Below are positions 59,608 through 64,000 of a DNA stretch of 64,000 nt, one piece after another. The DNA lies in the NCBI GenBank assembly GCA_951804985.1, contig OX638132.1, positions 105,060,526-105,124,525 of the forward strand, given 5' to 3'. The DNA is from Dryomyza anilis. Lineage: Eukaryota > Arthropoda > Insecta > Diptera > Dryomyzidae. Position numbers and translations under genes: made by a program. Position 1 is the first letter of the stretch; each line of letters begins with the position of its first letter. The notes under the pieces are model-generated. The model saw nothing but the letters and a program-made list of their open reading frames with translations, was not told the DNA's origin and ran no database searches.

Positions 59608-61488
59608 TTAACCAAACACAGAAAAGCTCGCTCTATCATTTAAAGTTAGTTCTTATAAACTATAATTCTTATAAACTAAAATTGTTGTAGAAGTAAAACG
59701 AACGTTATAAATTGTTACCCTTTTAAGTTAATTGTTTAATATTTAGTAAACAAAGTGTTTTTCTTTTAGAAAATATTTTGTATTGAATTTGCGTACAACA
59801 TATTACCAAACGGACAAACTTCGATGGAATATAAAAATGACTTGACAAATATAGAATAATATATTTTTATCATTTGATATAAAATATTGGTCTCACCGAT
59901 AATAATTTGTCAGATAGATATAGAAAGATTTTTGAAAATCCTTAATTCAAATTTTTCTATTTTGTCGACATTCTTTTAAAGTGAAGTGTCTATCGTATTT
60001 GGTAAGACATTTAAATAGGCCTATCGTATTTTGTAAGTCATTGAAATGCCTTTTTGCTTATATTAGAATTATGTTTATAAAATCATTAAAAATAAGACGT
60101 TCGACTATTTCTTAAGACTGATATTGATAATTCAATTATATGCAATTTCATTATATTCAAATAATTCTATTAGAAAAACTAATTAAAATATATAATTTTG
60201 TAAATGTTTCATTTCAATATCCAACTGTTGCTGTGACCCCTATTGTAATTGACCATTTTTAATTGGTTTTTATGCAGCAAAGAAGCCTCTACAATTTTGC
60301 ACACTTTTTCCAATTAATTTTGTATATCCTCCCGATTGTTTTTCACTTAATACATGCAACGTCACTGACCCACTTCCCCACGATAGAATCCTCACCGACC
60401 GGCATTTTTTTTTTTCGTTTTCTTCTTGTGCAGTTATATTTGGTATTGCTGTGTGTAGCAAAACCTTTAGCAAGGACAAAATAATTATTGATTTTTCAAA
60501 CTGTCAGATCGCAGAGTTTAGCGATTCCTCACCATAGGGTGGCGAATTCTAGAAATATCCGCTGGGTTGTTTACTTTATGATTTCCTTCATAGGCAGCAA
60601 TGAGGGAGGTAGGTAAGTGTTGTCTCAGACTATCACAGAACAATACACTATCAAAGTGTGATGTGATGTGCTGTGTATTTTGAACACCTGGGTGCTGTCG
60701 GATTGACTTAATAATTATTCAATGAAAAGAAGCTACTGAATTCACACATACTATGTATATATTTAATTATTAGGTGTTTAGAAGTTACATTTTTTGTAAT
60801 TATAATAATTGTTTAAATAGTCAGAAGTCCGTCCATGTTGTTTCAATAATAGCTACAACAGCTGTTCAGCTTTGCGCACTAAATAATGTGTTTATTTATT
60901 CAAAAGTTTGTGAAAACATTTGTTAACTCTTCTGTTTGTCAATACGAAACCATTAAATAAAAGCATTTATTCATAGTGAGTGGCGTTTGTTTCCATTGAT
61001 TCGGTATTATTTATAAAAAATGAATGTTATCCGGTAGTAAATTTTCAAGATGTTTTTGTGCAACATACAGAAAGTATTTTTTAAAATTTATATTCGTTTT
61101 AGAAGCGAAACGTAAAGACAAATGTATACCCTGTTTCTCTAGTTTGAATTTGACGTATAAATTTCGTACATGGCATGGTATATGCAATTTAACAAAAAAA
61201 ATAAAATAATCTATTTCAGCTTCTTCGTGGTGGGATTAATACAAAATTAAAGTTAACTTTTGAAATTTATTTTTAAAATTAAAATGTTGTACTTGTATGT
61301 ACAAATTTAAATATATAATGTAATGAGATCAATTCAGTTAATTTTCAAGTTATTTGGATATAAACTAGATTTTTTTTTTACTTTAAAGGAAAATGGTTTA
61401 TGCCATGTAAACCGTTAGACAATGAATTATAAATTCGATATATATGTTTAATATACGCGAATGTTCTATCGAATTCCAATTGAATTAT

Positions 61489-61572
61489 ATATCGTCGTTG
61501 TAGATCGAAAAGTCACCATATCAAATATTCTTTTACAAAAATCTTTATAAATCTGTCAATTTTTAATAGATG
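61489..61572. mobile_element. MITE, CGTCGTTGTAG-TIR family (left end fragment)
   Basis: ATATCGTCGTTGTAGATCG and AAAAGTCACCATATC are followed by TTTTACAAAAATCTTTATAA and CAATTTTTAATAGATGACCT, matching the left 90 bp of 54877-55131. No right terminus is found nearby. Confidence 0.6.
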
Positions 61573-63069
61573 ACCTCAATTTATTTATCGAAATCAAAAA
61601 TTTTCGATATGAAACACAAAATATGTTGATAAGAAATATGTTTGTCAAAAATCAAATGTGTTTATTAAAATCTAAAACATTTTCGATTTGAACTCGTTAT
61701 ATATAACGACAAACATATCGAAATAATTTTAATTATGTTCATTTTATAGAAAACCCTAGCATTTTTGAAAATCTTAAACGATATTTTGGCCCTATAAACT
61801 AAATCGTTTGTTTTTTTGGGTGATTAACATAGCATAGTTAAAATCAGCTGTTTTATCTATGTAATTCTACTCTTTGAAATACAGAGTTTTTTTAAATTAT
61901 TTTTGTTTTGTACAGAAAAAGTAAATTTTCAATTTGATTAATGCTAGGTTTTGAGTCATAAATTGTTCATTTTTTTTTTAAATTCGTTCTTCAATGGACA
62001 ACAACGATTAAAGCCTCTTTCAACTATTGATAGTCTCTACAACGTAATCATAATGTAAAAAAGTAGATTTTTGTAACATCCAAATGGTTCAGATTTTACA
62101 ATAATCAAATTGAATTAAAATGTACGTTATTTTGACGTCAAATAGAAAATATCAGTCGACCAACTTTGTTCGATAAAATTTGTTTTTAGATTATGTAAAT
62201 TATTACAATATAAACTCGGTATTTACATCAAGAAAAACAACAAATCTATCATTCGAAATAGTTTCGTTTTTATAAAAAACCCTATCAATGTTGCAGCTTA
62301 TAGATTAATTACAATTATAATTGTTCGTAAAACATAAGAAATTCGATAATTGAAAAGCGAAAATACATTTTGTAACTTTTTTGACGATGTTCAGTATTAT
62401 TTATTTTTATTTGATAAGAGCCATCTTTTTTTTTTTTAACTCAACTTGTCGTCTTTGACACTTCAATAGTTTGCTATTTCAACAATAACTTGGTACCAAG
62501 TAATTTGTCAATATTTTAAAAACTAACAACTTAAATGGCAAAGATTATGTTTTTATGAGTGCCACAAGGGCGCCCATTAATATCATCATCATCAGCAGCA
62601 GCAGCATCATCATGGCTCTTGTCACCGAGTGCCAAAGGTTCTCAGTGCTTTGTGCGCCGCACAACCGACACACATAATAGCGTCAAATACAAAACAAGTG
62701 TTTGTCATAATAACCGAGCATGTTTCGTAAGCCACCTTAATTACAATGTTATTTTGGTGTTAATTGCATATATTCCATGCATTACCATAAATTATTGTGT
62801 ATTTTTTGGCACAACAAATGCAGATAGTTGGACCGGTCCGGACCGAAAGCTAGACAAACAGACGCACTGACTGACGTGCCAAAAGACAGACCATTCATCT
62901 GTCTGTTGATATTTGGCGTTGCACTTAGCAGTTTTGGCCACACAGCAACGCTATGCGGGCCAAGTTCATTGCAATTAACTAAATCAGTTCAAAGATTTTT
63001 CATCTGTGCCTCATGTACAACTCGACTCAACTAAATGGTGGCCTTCTTTTTGTTTCCTTCTACAGCAAT

Positions 63070-63960
63070 ATGCCACCAAACGCAACCGCAGCATCACAAT
63101 CCATTACGGACTCGCTGGTAGCCGCCGCTGGCAGCGATGAGAACCCCAAAAATCTAACTGAGGCTTCGACTGGCGTACTCTTCGAGTGCGACGCCGAGAC
63201 CATCGATGGCGGTCTGGTCAAAGATATTGAAAAGTTGAAGAAGGCCGAGAAGAGAAAATTGAAACTGGTCTGGCGCAACATCATCGCCTTCGGTTACCTG
63301 CATTTGGCCGCACTTTACGGCGCCTGGCTTATGTTGACATCGGCCAAGTGGCCGACAGTAGCCTTTGGTGAGTTTTCTTTAAATTCTGACTACATTGTTT
63401 CACAATTTCATTGTGCCAATTTACTGTCGTTTTACAGCCTTTTTCTTGTATGCCATCTCTGGCCTGGGCATCACCGCCGGCGCACACAGATTGTGGGCTC
63501 ATCGCTCCTACAAAGCCAAGTGGCCGCTGCGTGTCATTCTTGTCATCTTCAATACGATCGCCTTCCAGGATGCCGCCTACCACTGGGCGCGCGATCATCG
63601 CGTGCATCACAAGTACTCGGAGACCGATGCCGATCCACATAACGCCACTCGCGGCTTCTTCTTCTCGCACGTCGGCTGGCTGCTCTGCAAGAAACACCCC
63701 GAGGTGAAGGCCAAGGGCAAGGGTGTTGATCTATCCGATTTGCGCTCCGACAAGGTGCTGATGTTCCAGAAGAAGTACTACATGCTCTTGATGCCGATCG
63801 CCTGCTTCATCATTCCCACCATGATTCCCATGTACTGCTGGGGCGAGAGTTTCCTGAACTCGTGGTTCGTTGCCACCATGTTCCGCTGGTGTTTCATCTT
63901 GAACGTCACCTGGCTGGTGAACAGTGCCGCGCACAAATTCGGCGGCAAGCCCTACGACAA
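63070..63960 (+). CDS. Desat1: Acyl-CoA Delta9 desaturase, Desat1 orthologue (5' part, runs off window)
   Basis: Coding exons 63070-63367 and 63438-63960 (273 complete codons), then a GTAAGT donor at 63961. The C-terminal exon lies beyond 64000. The start is the MPPNATAASQ ATG, just after the acceptor CTTCTACAG (63065). An upstream in-frame ATG at 63013 lies in the intron and is rejected. Seen in the product: HRLWAH at 116-121, HRVHH at 153-157 and NSAAH at 261-265; the HNYHH box is expected in the missing exon. The segment STGVLFECDAETIDGGLVKD and the rest of the sequence read very close to Drosophila Desat1, the ER palmitoyl/stearoyl-CoA Delta9 desaturase used for lipid and pheromone hydrocarbon synthesis. 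Introns after residue TVAF and after PYD match those of the upstream paralogue, but the KK/Y intron of that gene is absent here. G/C-ending codons dominate. Confidence 0.95.
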
Positions 63961-64000
63961 GTAAGTGTTTTAAAAAGTTTTAAACATCTGTGCAAATCTA

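Larger units (their letters stand above)
58365..63065. other. DNA upstream of the Desat1-type coding exons
   Basis: Mostly AT-rich. G+C-richer patches lie at about 58780-58930, 60330-60480, 60500-60640 (containing CATAGGGTGGCGAATTC) and 62540-63060 (ATCATCATCATCAGCAGCAG triplets). They may hold further alternative leader exons or enhancers. Open frames at 60263-60484, 61024-61209 and 62559-62870 have no recognised content. Confidence 0.3.

Noticed and set aside
63013..63069. N-terminal extension of Desat1 from an upstream in-frame ATG
   Set aside because: It crosses a good splice acceptor (CTTCTACAG at 63065), and homologues begin at MPPN.
63329..63934. ORFs overlapping the Desat1 exons on both strands
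   Set aside because: Shadow frames of the desaturase coding sequence.
1..64000. Autonomous transposon, LTR retrotransposon, viral insertion or bacterial transfer
   Set aside because: No reverse transcriptase, integrase, transposase, gag, capsid or bacterial operon-like ORF was found on either strand.

Overview
This window looks like nuclear DNA from a higher fly (Diptera, Brachycera, probably a schizophoran other than Drosophila). The evidence is two spliced acyl-CoA Delta9 desaturase genes with Desat1-type sequence and short introns, Drosophila-style core promoter motifs (Inr plus DPE, TATA, TCT), and a very AT-rich, repeat-laden background. Only three protein genes are well supported, all on the + strand: an intronless EMC3-like gene (24008-24805), a complete desaturase paralogue (coding exons 34868-37311), and the 5' part of a Desat1-type gene that runs off the right edge (63070-63960).

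Layout. 1-19.2 kb: non-coding DNA in which G+C-richer islands (about 3.0-4.3, 6.3-6.8, 7.8-8.8, 13.1-13.6, 14.1-15.1, 17.5-18.1 and 18.6-19.2 kb) alternate with AT-rich stretches full of short non-autonomous elements, minisatellites and one tRNA-derived SINE. 19.24-20.98 kb: a 1.74-kb array of an 8-bp unit (GAAAGAAT) interspersed with GAAA runs. 21-24 kb: another G+C-richer island, then the EMC3-like gene. 25.9-26.7 kb: a 42-bp minisatellite. 27-32 kb: several MITE-like elements and a second SINE copy with a 12-bp target-site duplication. 33.3-37.6 kb: desaturase paralogue with its promoter, 5'UTR exon, four coding exons and 3'UTR. 37.8-63 kb: a 25.7-kb gap before the next desaturase coding exon. 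It contains a foldback-type element inserted into a 40-bp minisatellite and itself carrying a third SINE copy, a MITE family with CGTCGTTGTAG termini, and a strong Inr+DPE promoter at 51072 that probably drives a distal Desat1 leader exon. 63.07-64 kb: Desat1 coding exons.

Function. The two desaturases are co-oriented duplicates. Both keep all the histidine boxes of the di-iron centre of ER stearoyl-CoA desaturases, and would supply monounsaturated fatty acids for membranes, storage lipid and cuticular hydrocarbons. A near-match to a two-E-box carbohydrate response element sits in the leader intron of the first copy. The EMC3-like gene encodes an ER membrane insertase subunit and is functionally unrelated to its neighbours; its lack of introns suggests a retrocopy.

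No multi-gene system, CRISPR array, rRNA, functional tRNA or autonomous transposon was found. The most novel-looking material is the repeat content: the three-copy tRNA-derived SINE, the foldback/minisatellite nest, and several small MITE families that share ACACACAGAAAA-type ends.
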